This document shows, in pieces, positions 33,901 through 43,634 of a stretch of 64,000 nt of DNA; within the stretch, counting starts at the first letter, position 1; every line of letters starts with the position of its first letter. This stretch comes from Parerythrobacter_A sp963761775 (GTDB lineage: Bacteria; Pseudomonadota; Alphaproteobacteria; Sphingomonadales; Sphingomonadaceae): NCBI GenBank assembly GCA_963761775.1, contig CAVXIF010000011.1:186001-250000 (forward strand). Direction: 5' to 3'. Below the pieces are notes generated by a model, which saw only the letters and a list, made by a program, of their open reading frames with translations, did no database searches and was not told the DNA's origin. A program made the position numbers and the translations under genes.

Positions 33901-35130
33901 ATGACCCGGAACGCGCTAGAGCAACTGACCCTGTCGCATGTGACCGCCGCAGCGGAGCGGATAAAGGGCGCGGTGGTGCGCACGCCTGCGCTGCATTCGA
34001 TTACCCTGTCCGACATTACCGGCGCGGATATCTGGCTGAAGTTCGAGAACCAGCAATTCACCGCCGCCTACAAGGAACGCGGTGCGCTGAATGCGCTGCT
34101 GCTGTTGACTGACGAACAGCGCGCGCGCGGCGTCATTGCGGCGTCGGCGGGCAACCATTCGCAAGGGTTGAGCTATCACGGCACGCGGCTAGGCGTGCCG
34201 GTGACGATTGTGATGCCGCGCACTACGCCGACGGTAAAAGTCATGCAGACCGAGAGCGTCGGCGGCAATGTCGTGCTGGAAGGCGAGACGTTCGACGATG
34301 CCTATGCCCATGCGCGCGATCTGGAGCGCGACCGCAACCTGACCTTTGTGCATCCGTTCGACGATCCTGACGTCGCGGCGGGGGCGGGCACCGTCGCGCT
34401 GGAACTGTTCGACGATGTGCCGGACCTCGATTGCATCGTGACGCCTATCGGCGGCGGCGGGCTGATATCGGGCATGTCGACCGTCGCGCGCGCACGCTAT
34501 CCCGACATGGAAGTGGTCGGGGTGCAAGCCGAACTGTTCCCGTCGATGTACGCCCATATCAAGAAACTCGACCCCAAATGCGGCGGCGACACGCTGGCCG
34601 AAGGGATTGCGGTAAAGGCACCAGGCGCGTTCACCAGCCGGATTATCGCCGAGCGGGTGGACGACATCCTGCTGGTCGATGAAGCTGCGCTGGAAAAGGC
34701 GGTGTCGCTGCTGTTGCAGATCGAGAAGACCGTAGTGGAAGGGGCGGGGGCGGCAGGGCTGGCGGCGGTGCTGGCCAATCCGGAACGGTTCGCAGGCAAG
34801 CGGCTCGGCCTCGTCCTGTGCGGTGGCAATATCGACATGCGCTTGCTGGCCAATGTGCTGCTGCGCGATCTGGCGCGGTCGGGGCGACTGGCGCGTTTGC
34901 GGGTGACCTTGCAGGACCGTCCCGGTGCGCTTTACAAGGTGATGAAGCTGTTCGACGCGCACAACGTCAATATCATCGAGATCTATCACCAGCGCATATT
35001 TACCACGCTGCCGGCGAAGGGGCTGATTACCGATATCGAATGCGAAGCGCGCGACAGTGCGCAGCTCGATGCGCTTATTCAAACCCTGCGTGAGGCGGGC
35101 TATTCGGTCACGCCGGTAGAGCTCGCCTGA
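33901..35130 (+). CDS. ilvA: threonine ammonia-lyase (short form with ACT domain)
   Basis: 409 residues. PLP enzyme converting threonine to 2-oxobutyrate for isoleucine synthesis. The PLP lysine is Lys58 in TAAYKERGALN; the phosphate-binding glycines are in GGGGLISGM. ASAGNHSQG is also typical. A single ACT domain at about residues 330-405 (LRVTLQDRPGALYKVMKLF) suggests allosteric control, although one-ACT forms are sometimes assigned as catabolic. The longer open frame upstream is antisense to the dehydrogenase gene and is not used. Confidence 0.93.
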   Translation: MTRNALEQLTLSHVTAAAERIKGAVVRTPALHSITLSDITGADIWLKFENQQFTAAYKERGALNALLLLTDEQRARGVIAASAGNHSQGLSYHGTRLGVPVTIVMPRTTPTVKVMQTESVGGNVVLEGETFDDAYAHARDLERDRNLTFVHPFDDPDVAAGAGTVALELFDDVPDLDCIVTPIGGGGLISGMSTVARARYPDMEVVGVQAELFPSMYAHIKKLDPKCGGDTLAEGIAVKAPGAFTSRIIAERVDDILLVDEAALEKAVSLLLQIEKTVVEGAGAAGLAAVLANPERFAGKRLGLVLCGGNIDMRLLANVLLRDLARSGRLARLRVTLQDRPGALYKVMKLFDAHNVNIIEIYHQRIFTTLPAKGLITDIECEARDSAQLDALIQTLREAGYSVTPVELA

Positions 35131-35179
35131 CGATTGCCAGAGATTTCCACAGGATGAGGATGTCTGCCGCAGTTTGATG

Positions 35180-35195
35180 GTTAAGCCCCTTTAAC
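35180..35195. promoter_or_regulatory. inverted repeat GTTAA-N6-TTAAC before bpt
   Basis: GTTAAgcccctTTAAC lies about 90 bases before the GTG start of bpt. It resembles a CtrA-type half-site pair, but the spacing is 6 rather than 7. A second short palindrome, AAGGATccATCCTT (35265-35278), covers the only purine-rich stretch close to the start codon. Confidence 0.3.
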
Positions 35196-35282
35196 ACGTG
35201 GCGCGGGGCGGGCATACCTTCCGGCAAGCCAGACGGTTCCCGTCAATTCCCTCCGCTTGTTGTCAAGGATCCATCCTTACCC

Positions 35283-36098
35283 GTGTCGGCCCCCGTTCGT
35301 TTCCCGCGCTTTTTTGTCACTACGCCCGCACCGTGCCCCTATCTGCCGGGCCGTAGCGAGCGGAAGGTCTTCACCGAGCTGAAGGGGCCGCATTCGGACG
35401 AGATGAACGAGGCGCTGGGGCGCATTGGATTCCGCCGCAGCCAGACAGTCGCCTATCGGCCAAGCTGTGCCGACTGCCGCGCCTGCGTGTCGGTGCGCGT
35501 GGTTGCAAACGAGTTCAAACCCAGCGCCACGCAGCGCAAGAATCTGCGCCGCAATAGCGATCTGGTCGCCACCGAATGCCGTCCGTGGGCGACCGAAGAA
35601 CAGTTCGAGCTCCTGACCGCCTATCTCACGCATCGCCATCCCGATGGCGGAATGAATGCGATGGAGGAAATGGATTATGCCGACATGGTCGAGCATACCC
35701 CTGTTACCAGCCACGTCATCGAATACCGCGAACCGTCCGTCAATGGCGGGCCGGGGCGGCTGGTCGGCGCGTGCCTGACTGACTGGCAGAGCGACGGGCT
35801 GTCGATGATCTACAGCTTCTACGATCCGAAGCATGCAAGCCGGTCGGGCCTTGGGAATTACATAATCCTCGACCATATCCAGCGGGCGGCACGAACGCAG
35901 CTGGACTATGTCTATCTAGGCTACTGGGTCGATGGGTCGGCGCGAATGCAGTACAAGATCCGCTATCGCCCGATCGAACAGCTGAGCCGCACCGGCTGGG
36001 CGCGGATCGGCACTGAGGAGCAGGATGCGCTGATCCGCAAAGCAACGGCGGAATGCGCCAACAAACCGGTTGGCGGGGTGACGCCCTTCCTCAAATAG
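35283..36098 (+). CDS. bpt: aminoacyl-tRNA--protein transferase (Bpt/ATE family)
   Basis: 271 residues. Adds leucine (Bpt) or arginine from tRNA to the N-terminus of proteins, marking them for ClpAP degradation. The start is the GTG at 35283, because the family N-terminus FPRFFVTTPAPCPYLPGR begins right after it and no ATG precedes it. The cysteine-rich SCADCRACVSVRV motif and the C-terminal GNAT-like part (SGLGNYIILDHI; YVYLGYWVDGS; MQYKIRYRPIE) are clear. Monocistronic, ending at a terminator shared with glnA. Confidence 0.93.
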   Translation: MSAPVRFPRFFVTTPAPCPYLPGRSERKVFTELKGPHSDEMNEALGRIGFRRSQTVAYRPSCADCRACVSVRVVANEFKPSATQRKNLRRNSDLVATECRPWATEEQFELLTAYLTHRHPDGGMNAMEEMDYADMVEHTPVTSHVIEYREPSVNGGPGRLVGACLTDWQSDGLSMIYSFYDPKHASRSGLGNYIILDHIQRAARTQLDYVYLGYWVDGSARMQYKIRYRPIEQLSRTGWARIGTEEQDALIRKATAECANKPVGGVTPFLK

Positions 36099-36203
36099 TG
36101 GGACGGAGCCAGGCTAACTACCGTCGGGCGGATCAGTTCGTAAATCCCCTACATACAATCACATAAGAGGCCCAGGTTACGTACGGTAACGAACGCCTGA
36201 GGC

Positions 36204-36240
36204 AAAAAAGCGCGCGGATTTCTCCGCGCGCTTTCTTTTT
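36204..36240. terminator. bidirectional intrinsic terminator between bpt and glnA
   Basis: A-run, then AAAGCGCGCGGA paired with TCCGCGCGCTTT across a 3-base loop, then a T-rich tail. It lies between convergent genes and fits termination in both directions. Confidence 0.88.
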
Positions 36241-36276
36241 GTTACCATTAACAGCATTGCCATCATGGCAGGCGTG

Positions 36277-37686
36277 TCAGGCGCTGTAATACATATCGTA
36301 TTCGACCGCGCTCGGCGTGGTTTCCCAACGACTGACTTCTTCCCATTTCAGGTCGCAATAGGCGTCGATCTGGTCCTTGCTGAAGACATCGCCCTTCAAC
36401 AGGAACTCGTGATCGGCCTCCAGCGCTTCCAGCGCTTCGCGCAACGAACCGCAGACCGTCGGAATGTCCGTCAGCTCTTCGGGTGGCAGGTCGTACAGGT
36501 TCTTGTCCATCGCCTCGCCGGGATGGATCTTGTTCGTGATCCCGTCGATCCCGGCCATCATCAACGCGGCTGAGGAAAGGTAAGGGTTAGCCAACGCGTC
36601 GGGGAAGCGAAACTCGACCCGCTTCGCCTTCTCGCCTGCCCCGTACGGGATACGGCACGATGCCGACCGGTTACGCGCGGAATACGCCAGCAGGACAGGC
36701 GCTTCGAAACCGGGCACCAGCCGCTTGTAGCTGTTGGTGGTCGGATTGGTGAATGCATTCAATGCCTTGGCATGCTTGATAACGCCGCCGATGTAATAGA
36801 GGCAGGTATCGCTCAGCCCGGCATAGCCGTCGCCCGCGAACGTGTTCTTGCCGTCGTTCCAGATCGACATGTGGGTGTGCATTCCGGAGCCGTTGTCGTC
36901 TTTGATCGGCTTGGGCATGAACGTTGCCGTCTTGCCGTAAGCATGGGCCACCTGCTGCACGACATACTTGTAAATCTGCATGTTGTCGGCGGATTCGAGC
37001 AAAGTTGCGAATGTCACGCCCAGTTCGTGCTGCGCGGCAGCGACTTCGTGGTGATGCTTGTCGCACGGCAGGCCCATTTCCAGCATGGTCGACACCATTT
37101 CGTTGCGGATATCGACGGCGCTATCAACAGGCGCGACCGGGAAATAGCCACCCTTGGCGCGGGGCCGGTGGCCCAGGTTGCCGCCTTCGTATTCCTTCCC
37201 GGCATTGGTCGGCAATTCGACGTCGTCGATGGCGAAACCCGAACCGGCATAGCCGTCTTCGAAACGCACATCGTCGAACATAAAGAACTCGGCTTCGGTG
37301 CCGACAAAGATCGTATCGCCAAGCCCGGTGCTTTTCACATAGGCTTCCGCCCGCTTGGCCGTGCTGCGCGGGTCGCGGCTGTACAATTCACCCGTGCTCG
37401 GTTCCACGATATCGCAGAACAGGATCATCATCGGGGTGGCGCTGAACGGGTCGATATAGGCGCGGTCCAGGTCGGGTCGCAGGATCATGTCACTTTCGTT
37501 GATAACCTTCCACCCTTCGATGGAGGAACCATCGAACATAAGGCCGTCTTCGAGCTCGTCTTCACCCAGCACGCCCGCAACCATCGACAGGTGCTGCCAC
37601 TTGCCCTTTGGATCGGTGAAACGCAGATCGACCCACTCGATTTCGTCGTCTTTGATCTGTTTCAGAATGTCTTTTGCGGATGCCAT
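36277..37686 (-). CDS. glnA: glutamine synthetase type I
   Basis: 469 residues, the usual GSI-beta length. It forms glutamine from glutamate, ammonia and ATP. Signatures are FDGSSIEGWK near the N-terminus, the ATP-binding KPIKDDNGSGMHTH segment and NRSASCRIP. The adenylylation site is Tyr398 in KNLYDLPPEE, so GlnE-type control is expected. AAAGGA precedes the ATG at a good distance. It is directly downstream of glnB on the minus strand, with a hairpin between them. Confidence 0.97.
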   Translation of the reverse strand: MASAKDILKQIKDDEIEWVDLRFTDPKGKWQHLSMVAGVLGEDELEDGLMFDGSSIEGWKVINESDMILRPDLDRAYIDPFSATPMMILFCDIVEPSTGELYSRDPRSTAKRAEAYVKSTGLGDTIFVGTEAEFFMFDDVRFEDGYAGSGFAIDDVELPTNAGKEYEGGNLGHRPRAKGGYFPVAPVDSAVDIRNEMVSTMLEMGLPCDKHHHEVAAAQHELGVTFATLLESADNMQIYKYVVQQVAHAYGKTATFMPKPIKDDNGSGMHTHMSIWNDGKNTFAGDGYAGLSDTCLYYIGGVIKHAKALNAFTNPTTNSYKRLVPGFEAPVLLAYSARNRSASCRIPYGAGEKAKRVEFRFPDALANPYLSSAALMMAGIDGITNKIHPGEAMDKNLYDLPPEELTDIPTVCGSLREALEALEADHEFLLKGDVFSKDQIDAYCDLKWEEVSRWETTPSAVEYDMYYSA

Positions 37687-37732
37687 GTCAGGTCCTTTTT
37701 CGTGATGGGTAGGGTATGATGCAGTGATGTCG

Positions 37733-37751
37733 CGCGCGGCAGAACCGCGCG
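37733..37751. repeat. intercistronic hairpin between glnB and glnA
   Basis: CGCGCGG (37733-37739), a CAGAA loop and CCGCGCG (37745-37751) form a strong stem 7 bases after the glnB stop. There is no T-run on the minus strand, so it looks like an mRNA processing or stability element rather than a terminator. Confidence 0.5.
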
Positions 37752-37758
37752 TCTGGCT

Positions 37759-38097
37759 TCAGATAGCCTCGTCGTCGGTTTCGCCGGTGCGGATGCGCAG
37801 CGCACTTTCGATGGCAGTGACAAAAATCTTGCCATCGCCGATACGCCCCGTCTGTGCCGATGCCGCAATGGCTTCGACCACTTGCGGTGCCATCGTGTCC
37901 GTAACGATCACTTCCAGCTTAACCTTGGGCAGGAAATCGACGACATATTCGGCACCGCGATACAGCTCGGTATGACCCTTCTGCCGCCCGAAACCCTTGG
38001 CTTCCAGCACGGTGATGCCAGATACGCCGATTTCGTGCAGCGCCTCCTTCACTTCGTCCAGCTTGAAGGGTTTGATAATCGCTTCGATCTTCTTCAC
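37759..38097 (-). CDS. glnB: nitrogen regulatory protein P-II
   Basis: 112 residues, exact P-II length when started at the GTG at 38097 (VKKIEAIIKPFKLDEVKEAL). It signals 2-oxoglutarate, ATP/ADP and glutamine status to glutamine synthetase adenylylation. The T-loop GHTELYRGAEYVVDF holds the uridylylation site Tyr51, and TGRIGDGKIFV is the C-terminal P-II signature. A longer frame with an upstream ATG is rejected because it adds residues not found in the family. Coupled to glnA, as is usual in alphaproteobacteria. Confidence 0.96.
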   Translation of the reverse strand: MKKIEAIIKPFKLDEVKEALHEIGVSGITVLEAKGFGRQKGHTELYRGAEYVVDFLPKVKLEVIVTDTMAPQVVEAIAASAQTGRIGDGKIFVTAIESALRIRTGETDDEAI

Positions 38098-38277
38098 GCC
38101 CAAACCTCGTTTCAGCAACGGCTGTATTTGCCACAGCGCATGTATATCGTTCCAATCGTGCAAACAGGTGTCGCACGGGCGCAATATCCTAACACTTCCT
38201 TACAAGAACCGTGCCATGCCCCATTCGTTCCGGAAGGGCAGAAAGCCGCCAGTTTCGACAATAGCGCGCCGCCTTAT

Positions 38278-38299
38278 CAGGCAGTGTCTGCCTGTTTTT
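38278..38299. terminator. hairpin immediately after argC
   Basis: CAGGCAG (38278-38284) and CTGCCTG (38288-38294) form a perfect stem with a 3-base loop, starting 4 bases beyond the argC stop. The TTTTT tract lies on the plus-strand side. In the argC direction the stem is preceded by A residues and lacks a U-tract, so termination of argC is less certain than the stem itself. Confidence 0.45.
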
Positions 38300-39249
38300 C
38301 AGGCAGGGTTCGGCAAGCGCAAGCCGGTGGCTTCGGGTAGTCCAGCCATCAGGTTCAGCGACTGGACCGCCGCACCGCCTGCGCCTTTTCCCAAATTGTC
38401 GAGTCGCGCGACCAGGCGAACCTGCGTGCCGCCATCATTGGCGCAAACGAAAAGCTCCATTGCGTCGCTGCCGACGCTGTCTGCGGACAGGCACAATTCG
38501 GCAGGCAGGCTATCCGCCACATTCACGATAGCGGAACCATCGTACTGAGCGCGCAGCGCATCGCACATCGCAGCAGGTTCGATGTGCGTCCCCGTTCGCG
38601 ATTCCAGCGCGGCGAGGTCCAGCGGCACATCCACAATCATGCCGCGATAGGCGCGTGTAACGGCAGGGCTGAAGACGGGGGTGTGAACCAGCGCCGCATG
38701 GTGGCGCATTTCCGCCAGATGCTTGTGTCCCAAGTCGAGGCCGTAGCTACGGAATGCCAGCGTCGGATCGCCGGCGAACCGCTCGATCAGTACTTTGCCG
38801 CCTCCCGAGTATCCGGACACGGCGTTGACGCTATAAGGCCAGTCGGCGGGGAGCAATCCAGCGCGTACCAGCGGCGCGACCAAAGCGAGGAAGCCGGTCG
38901 GGTAGCAGCCAGGATTGCTGACCCGCGCTGCCTCGGCGACGGCGTGCCTGCCGACCAACTCCGGAAAACCGTAAGTCCAGCCCGATGCGGTGCGGTGGGC
39001 GCTGGAGGCGTCGATAACGCGCGTGGCAGAGGCACCCTCGATCATGGCAACTGCCTCGACTGCCGCCGCATCGGGCAGGCACAGGATCGCGATATCCGCG
39101 CTGTTCAATGCTTCGCGGCGCGCACCGGCGTCCTTGCGCACGGCATCATCCAGCACGATCAACGAGAACTCCGACCGCTCCGCCAGCCGCTCGCGAATTT
39201 CAAGGCCAGTGGTGCCTTCCGCCCCGTCGATGAAAACATGCAACGTCAT
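38299..39249 (-). CDS. argC: N-acetyl-gamma-glutamyl-phosphate reductase
   Basis: 316 residues, the short (type 2) ArgC form. It reduces N-acetylglutamyl phosphate in arginine synthesis. The NADP-binding N-terminus is FIDGAEGTTGLEI, and the catalytic cysteine is Cys115 in VSNPGCYPTGFLAL. SGYSGGGKVLIERF and the C-terminal LDNLGKGAGGAAVQSLNL are family hallmarks. It is the third gene of pepA-(SH3 protein)-argC on the minus strand, 6 bases after its neighbour. Confidence 0.95.
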   Translation of the reverse strand: MTLHVFIDGAEGTTGLEIRERLAERSEFSLIVLDDAVRKDAGARREALNSADIAILCLPDAAAVEAVAMIEGASATRVIDASSAHRTASGWTYGFPELVGRHAVAEAARVSNPGCYPTGFLALVAPLVRAGLLPADWPYSVNAVSGYSGGGKVLIERFAGDPTLAFRSYGLDLGHKHLAEMRHHAALVHTPVFSPAVTRAYRGMIVDVPLDLAALESRTGTHIEPAAMCDALRAQYDGSAIVNVADSLPAELCLSADSVGSDAMELFVCANDGGTQVRLVARLDNLGKGAGGAAVQSLNLMAGLPEATGLRLPNPA

Positions 39250-39255
39250 ATGCCG

Positions 39256-39626
39256 TCAGGCAGGCACGGTCAGCGCGTCGGCGGGAACCCATCCGCTCGG
39301 CCCTTCCGGCCCCACGCAGCCCCAGCTCCAGCTACCCGCCGTGTCGAGCAGCTCGAACCGCGACCCGGCGGCAAGGCTGATCACAGGATCGGCCTCGGCT
39401 ATGGGTTGCAGGCGCAGCTTGACCGGCTTGTCTGAAACGCGGCAAATCGTCGGCATGGCATAGACCGGCACCAGATACCGCGACGCCAGTGCAATATGGG
39501 CAAGATCACCGCGCAGGGGCAAAGTGCCCGTCGCGGGCGCGTAACAGGTCCGGCAAGCGCAATCGTGCCGTCGGGTACGGAATAGGAACCGTCTGGCGGC
39601 GTCTGCGCGGGGGGTGGCGTGCTCAC
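39256..39626 (-). pseudogene. SH3-domain protein, interrupted by a probable 1-bp deletion
   Basis: Start is the GTG at 39626, with AAAGGAG 7 bases upstream. The first frame reads VSTPPPAQTPPDGSYSVPDG to about GPVTRP. The expected continuation (LPLRGDLAHIALASRYLVPV, then KPVKLRLQPIAEADPV and the SH3-like SWSWGCVGPEGPSGWVPADA) lies in the next frame. One missing base at about 39525-39545 restores a single product of about 122 residues. The ending resembles bacterial SH3-like domains found beside NlpC/P60 hydrolases; no catalytic domain is present. It lies between pepA and argC. Confidence 0.7.
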
Positions 39627-39706
39627 GACAGCACTCCTTTGCCCACTCCGCCGCCACCGGACAAGCAACGCGCGTTGCCTATCCGCAAGAATAATGCCCA
39701 TGCAAT

Positions 39707-41116
<1,410 letters not shown>

Positions 41117-41213
41117 GGTGTCACCATAGCGTCATGCGGGGCCACGTTGCACCCTGCTTTTGCACGCACCGGCACCCTCGCAATCCTTCGCGCGGCACGC
41201 TACATATCAGCGT

Positions 41214-42041
41214 ATGACACAATACCAGACCATTACGGCGGAAGAGACCGTCATCCGCGACGGCACCATCAAGCTGCACGGCAGCGAAGGCTTCGACGGA
41301 ATGCGCGCAGCAGGCAGGCTGGCGGCGAGTATCCTGGATGACCTGACCGACTTCGTGCAACCCGGTGTAACCACGGACGAAATCGACGATCGTGTTCTCG
41401 GCTTGATGCAGGCGGGCGGGGCGGTACCCGCGACGATGGGGTATCGCGGCTATGCCCATGCCAGCTGCATCTCGATCAACCATGTCGTGTGCCACGGCAT
41501 TCCCGGCCCGAAGGCGCTGAAAAGCGGCGATATCGTGAACATCGACGTGACCCCGCTGCTGGATGGCTGGCACGGCGATACCAGCCGCATGTTCCTGGTC
41601 GGCGATGTGCCGCTCAAGGCGCGGCGGTTGGTCGATGTGACGCATGAATGCCTGATGGTCGGCATCGAGGCCGCGCAACCAGGTGCACGGCTCGGCGATA
41701 TCGGCGCTGCGATTGCAGCCCATGCTGCGCAGTTCCGCTATGGCGTGGTGCGCGAGTTTTGCGGGCATGGCGTGGGCCGCCTGTTCCACGATGCGCCCGA
41801 AGTGGTGCATGCCGCAAAGGCGGGTACGGGACCGGAGCTTCGACCCGGCATGTTCTTCACCATCGAACCGATGATCAATCTCGGCAAGCCGTGGGTGAAG
41901 CTGCTGAACGATGGCTGGACCGCCGTAACGCGCGACAAGTCGCTAAGTGCACAGTTCGAGCATTCCATCGGCATTACCGAGACGGGGAACGAGATTTTCA
42001 CGCTAAGCGAAACCGGATTGCACAAGCCGCCTTACGCCTGA
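41214..42041 (+). CDS. map: type I methionine aminopeptidase
   Basis: 275 residues. Removes the initiator methionine from nascent proteins. The five metal ligands are visible: Asp111 and Asp122 (NIDVTPLLDGWHGDTSR), His185 (FCGHGVGR), Glu218 (FTIEPM) and Glu249 (QFEHS). The start at 41214 gives the family N-terminus (TVIRDGTIKLHG, then EGFDGMRAAGRL). It is convergent with ccmB, 4 bases apart. Confidence 0.96.
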   Translation: MTQYQTITAEETVIRDGTIKLHGSEGFDGMRAAGRLAASILDDLTDFVQPGVTTDEIDDRVLGLMQAGGAVPATMGYRGYAHASCISINHVVCHGIPGPKALKSGDIVNIDVTPLLDGWHGDTSRMFLVGDVPLKARRLVDVTHECLMVGIEAAQPGARLGDIGAAIAAHAAQFRYGVVREFCGHGVGRLFHDAPEVVHAAKAGTGPELRPGMFFTIEPMINLGKPWVKLLNDGWTAVTRDKSLSAQFEHSIGITETGNEIFTLSETGLHKPPYA

Positions 42042-42045
42042 TCGG

Positions 42046-42702
42046 CTAGCTTTCCCGCGCTGCCCGCACAGCAGCGGCGCCCGCGAATGGCGCGCCTGCG
42101 ACCAGCACCATGCTTACTGCTCCACATAACGCCAGCGCGCCGTAATCCTGCCGCGCCAGCGTGCCTGCCCCGAAAATAAAGATCGGGGTCGCCAGCGGGA
42201 TCAGCAACAGTCCTGCTAGCGCTGTGCCACCGCGCAGCCCCGCCGTCAGCGCGGCAATCGTCACGCCTATGGCCGCGAGACCGGGCGTGCCTGCCAGCAA
42301 ACCGAGCAATACAAAATGCAGCGTTGGCCCGGTGAGGCCGAGTAGCGCTGCCGCCGGAAATGCTGCGATCAGCAGGAACGGCGCAAAGGTTAGCCAGTGC
42401 GCCAGCAATCGCACTGTCATCGTCAGTTCGTCGGCAACTCCGCGCAAGGCAAGCTGGTCGAATACCCCCGCATCCAGGTCGGGTGAGACCAGTCTGTCGA
42501 GCGGCAGAATGGCCGCCAGCAGCGCCGCGATCCAGATGATACCGCCGCCGGCCCTGCCGAGCAGTGCGGCGTCCGGCCCGACCGCAAAGGGGAACAGCAT
42601 CGCGACGGCCAAAAAGAACAGGACGGGCAGGAAACTGCCGCCGCGCCCGGGCATCAACCGGGCAAGGTCGCGTCTCAGCAACAGAGCCGCCAGCCGTATC
42701 AT
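42046..42702 (-). CDS. ccmB: heme exporter protein CcmB
   Basis: 218 residues, six membrane helices predicted by eye. Membrane subunit of the CcmAB transporter needed for cytochrome c maturation. Start MIRLAALLLRRDLARL and the LPLDRLVSPDLDAGVFDQLAL loop match CcmB. The ATG at 42702 overlaps the ccmA stop by 4 bases. ccmC, ccmD and the remaining maturation genes are not in this window next to it. Confidence 0.93.
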   Translation of the reverse strand: MIRLAALLLRRDLARLMPGRGGSFLPVLFFLAVAMLFPFAVGPDAALLGRAGGGIIWIAALLAAILPLDRLVSPDLDAGVFDQLALRGVADELTMTVRLLAHWLTFAPFLLIAAFPAAALLGLTGPTLHFVLLGLLAGTPGLAAIGVTIAALTAGLRGGTALAGLLLIPLATPIFIFGAGTLARQDYGALALCGAVSMVLVAGAPFAGAAAVRAARES

Positions 42703-43277
42703 GGCGCGAATTCTTCCAGCGCAACCAGTTCTGCGCCAGCAAGCGTCAGCGTCTGGTGCGAGGCAACCACGGCAATGCCTCCTTGCACCCGGTGGTGTGC
42801 GACCAGCTTCTCGACCAGCGTGACCGCCGCGCCGTCCAGCCCGTTTAACGGCTCGTCCATCAACCAGACAGGGCATCGCTGCGTTAGTAACCGGGCAAAG
42901 GCGGCGCGCTTGCGCTGTCCGGTTGAGAGGTAGCGAACAGGCACATCGGCAAGTTCCTGCAACCCAAGCGCATCCAGCGCGGGATAGGGAGCGCCATCCA
43001 CTGCGGACCAAAACGCCAGCGCCTTGGCAAGCGGCAACCGTTCGTCCAGCGCAGGGTTTTCGTCGATCAGGCCGACGCTGCCATCACGCTCGACGGTTCC
43101 TGCAAAAGGGCGCGACAATCCGGCGAGAATGCGGATCAGGCTGGACTTGCCGATGCCGTTGGCGCCGTGCAGAAACAATGCATCGCCGGGCTGCAAAACG
43201 CAGGAAAAACCGCGCAGCAGCAACCGTTCACCGCGCCGGCAGGCTACGTTGCGCGCGATAAGGCTGCCCTCTTGCAT
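42699..43277 (-). CDS. ccmA: heme exporter ATP-binding protein CcmA
   Basis: 192 residues, a compact ABC ATPase. Walker A is HGANGIGKSSL, the signature motif is YLSTGQRKRAAF (a degenerate LSGGQ typical of CcmA), and Walker B is PVWLMDEPLNGLD. It powers the CcmAB complex in cytochrome c biogenesis. Start ATG at 43277 is chosen from the family N-terminus; a longer frame extends upstream without a good match. It is divergent from phhB. Confidence 0.92.
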   Translation of the reverse strand: MQEGSLIARNVACRRGERLLLRGFSCVLQPGDALFLHGANGIGKSSLIRILAGLSRPFAGTVERDGSVGLIDENPALDERLPLAKALAFWSAVDGAPYPALDALGLQELADVPVRYLSTGQRKRAAFARLLTQRCPVWLMDEPLNGLDGAAVTLVEKLVAHHRVQGGIAVVASHQTLTLAGAELVALEEFAP

Positions 43278-43331
43278 GACTGCATCGGTTAGGCGAAACC
43301 TGTGATTGTAACAACAGAAAGACCCCGCACC

Positions 43332-43631
43332 ATGTCCGTATCCGAACTGACCGAAGCCGAACGTGCCAGCTTGTTGAAAGCCCATCCCGAATGGGCGGCG
43401 CGCGAGGACGGCAAGGCGATCCAGCGTACATTCGAGCATGGCAATTTCAGCGAGGCGTGGGGTTTCATGGCGCGTGTTGCCCTGCTTGCGCACGAACTGG
43501 ACCATCACCCCGAATGGTCGAACGTCTATTCCACCGTCGATATTACCCTTACCACGCACGATGCGGGCGAAGATGGCGGGCTGTCGGCGCGCGATGCGAA
43601 GATGGCGAAGGCCATCGACGCGCTGCTCTGA
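43332..43631 (+). CDS. phhB: 4a-hydroxytetrahydrobiopterin dehydratase
   Basis: 99 residues, the PCD/DCoH length. Dehydrates the 4a-carbinolamine of pterins, usually to support phenylalanine hydroxylase. The signature histidines are in LAHELDHHPEWSNVYSTVDI (the E-x-x-H-H-P-E core), preceded by FMARVALLA. The ATG at 43332 gives the family N-terminus; a GTG 30 bases upstream is in frame but lacks support. No phenylalanine hydroxylase gene is adjacent. Confidence 0.93.
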   Translation: MSVSELTEAERASLLKAHPEWAAREDGKAIQRTFEHGNFSEAWGFMARVALLAHELDHHPEWSNVYSTVDITLTTHDAGEDGGLSARDAKMAKAIDALL

Positions 43632-43634
43632 GGG

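Noticed and set aside
38098..38298. Possible sigma-54/NtrC promoter upstream of glnB
   Set aside because: TGGC and TTGC elements occur, but no GG-N10-GC spacing fits. The CGTGC...GCACG repeat is not a convincing NtrC site.
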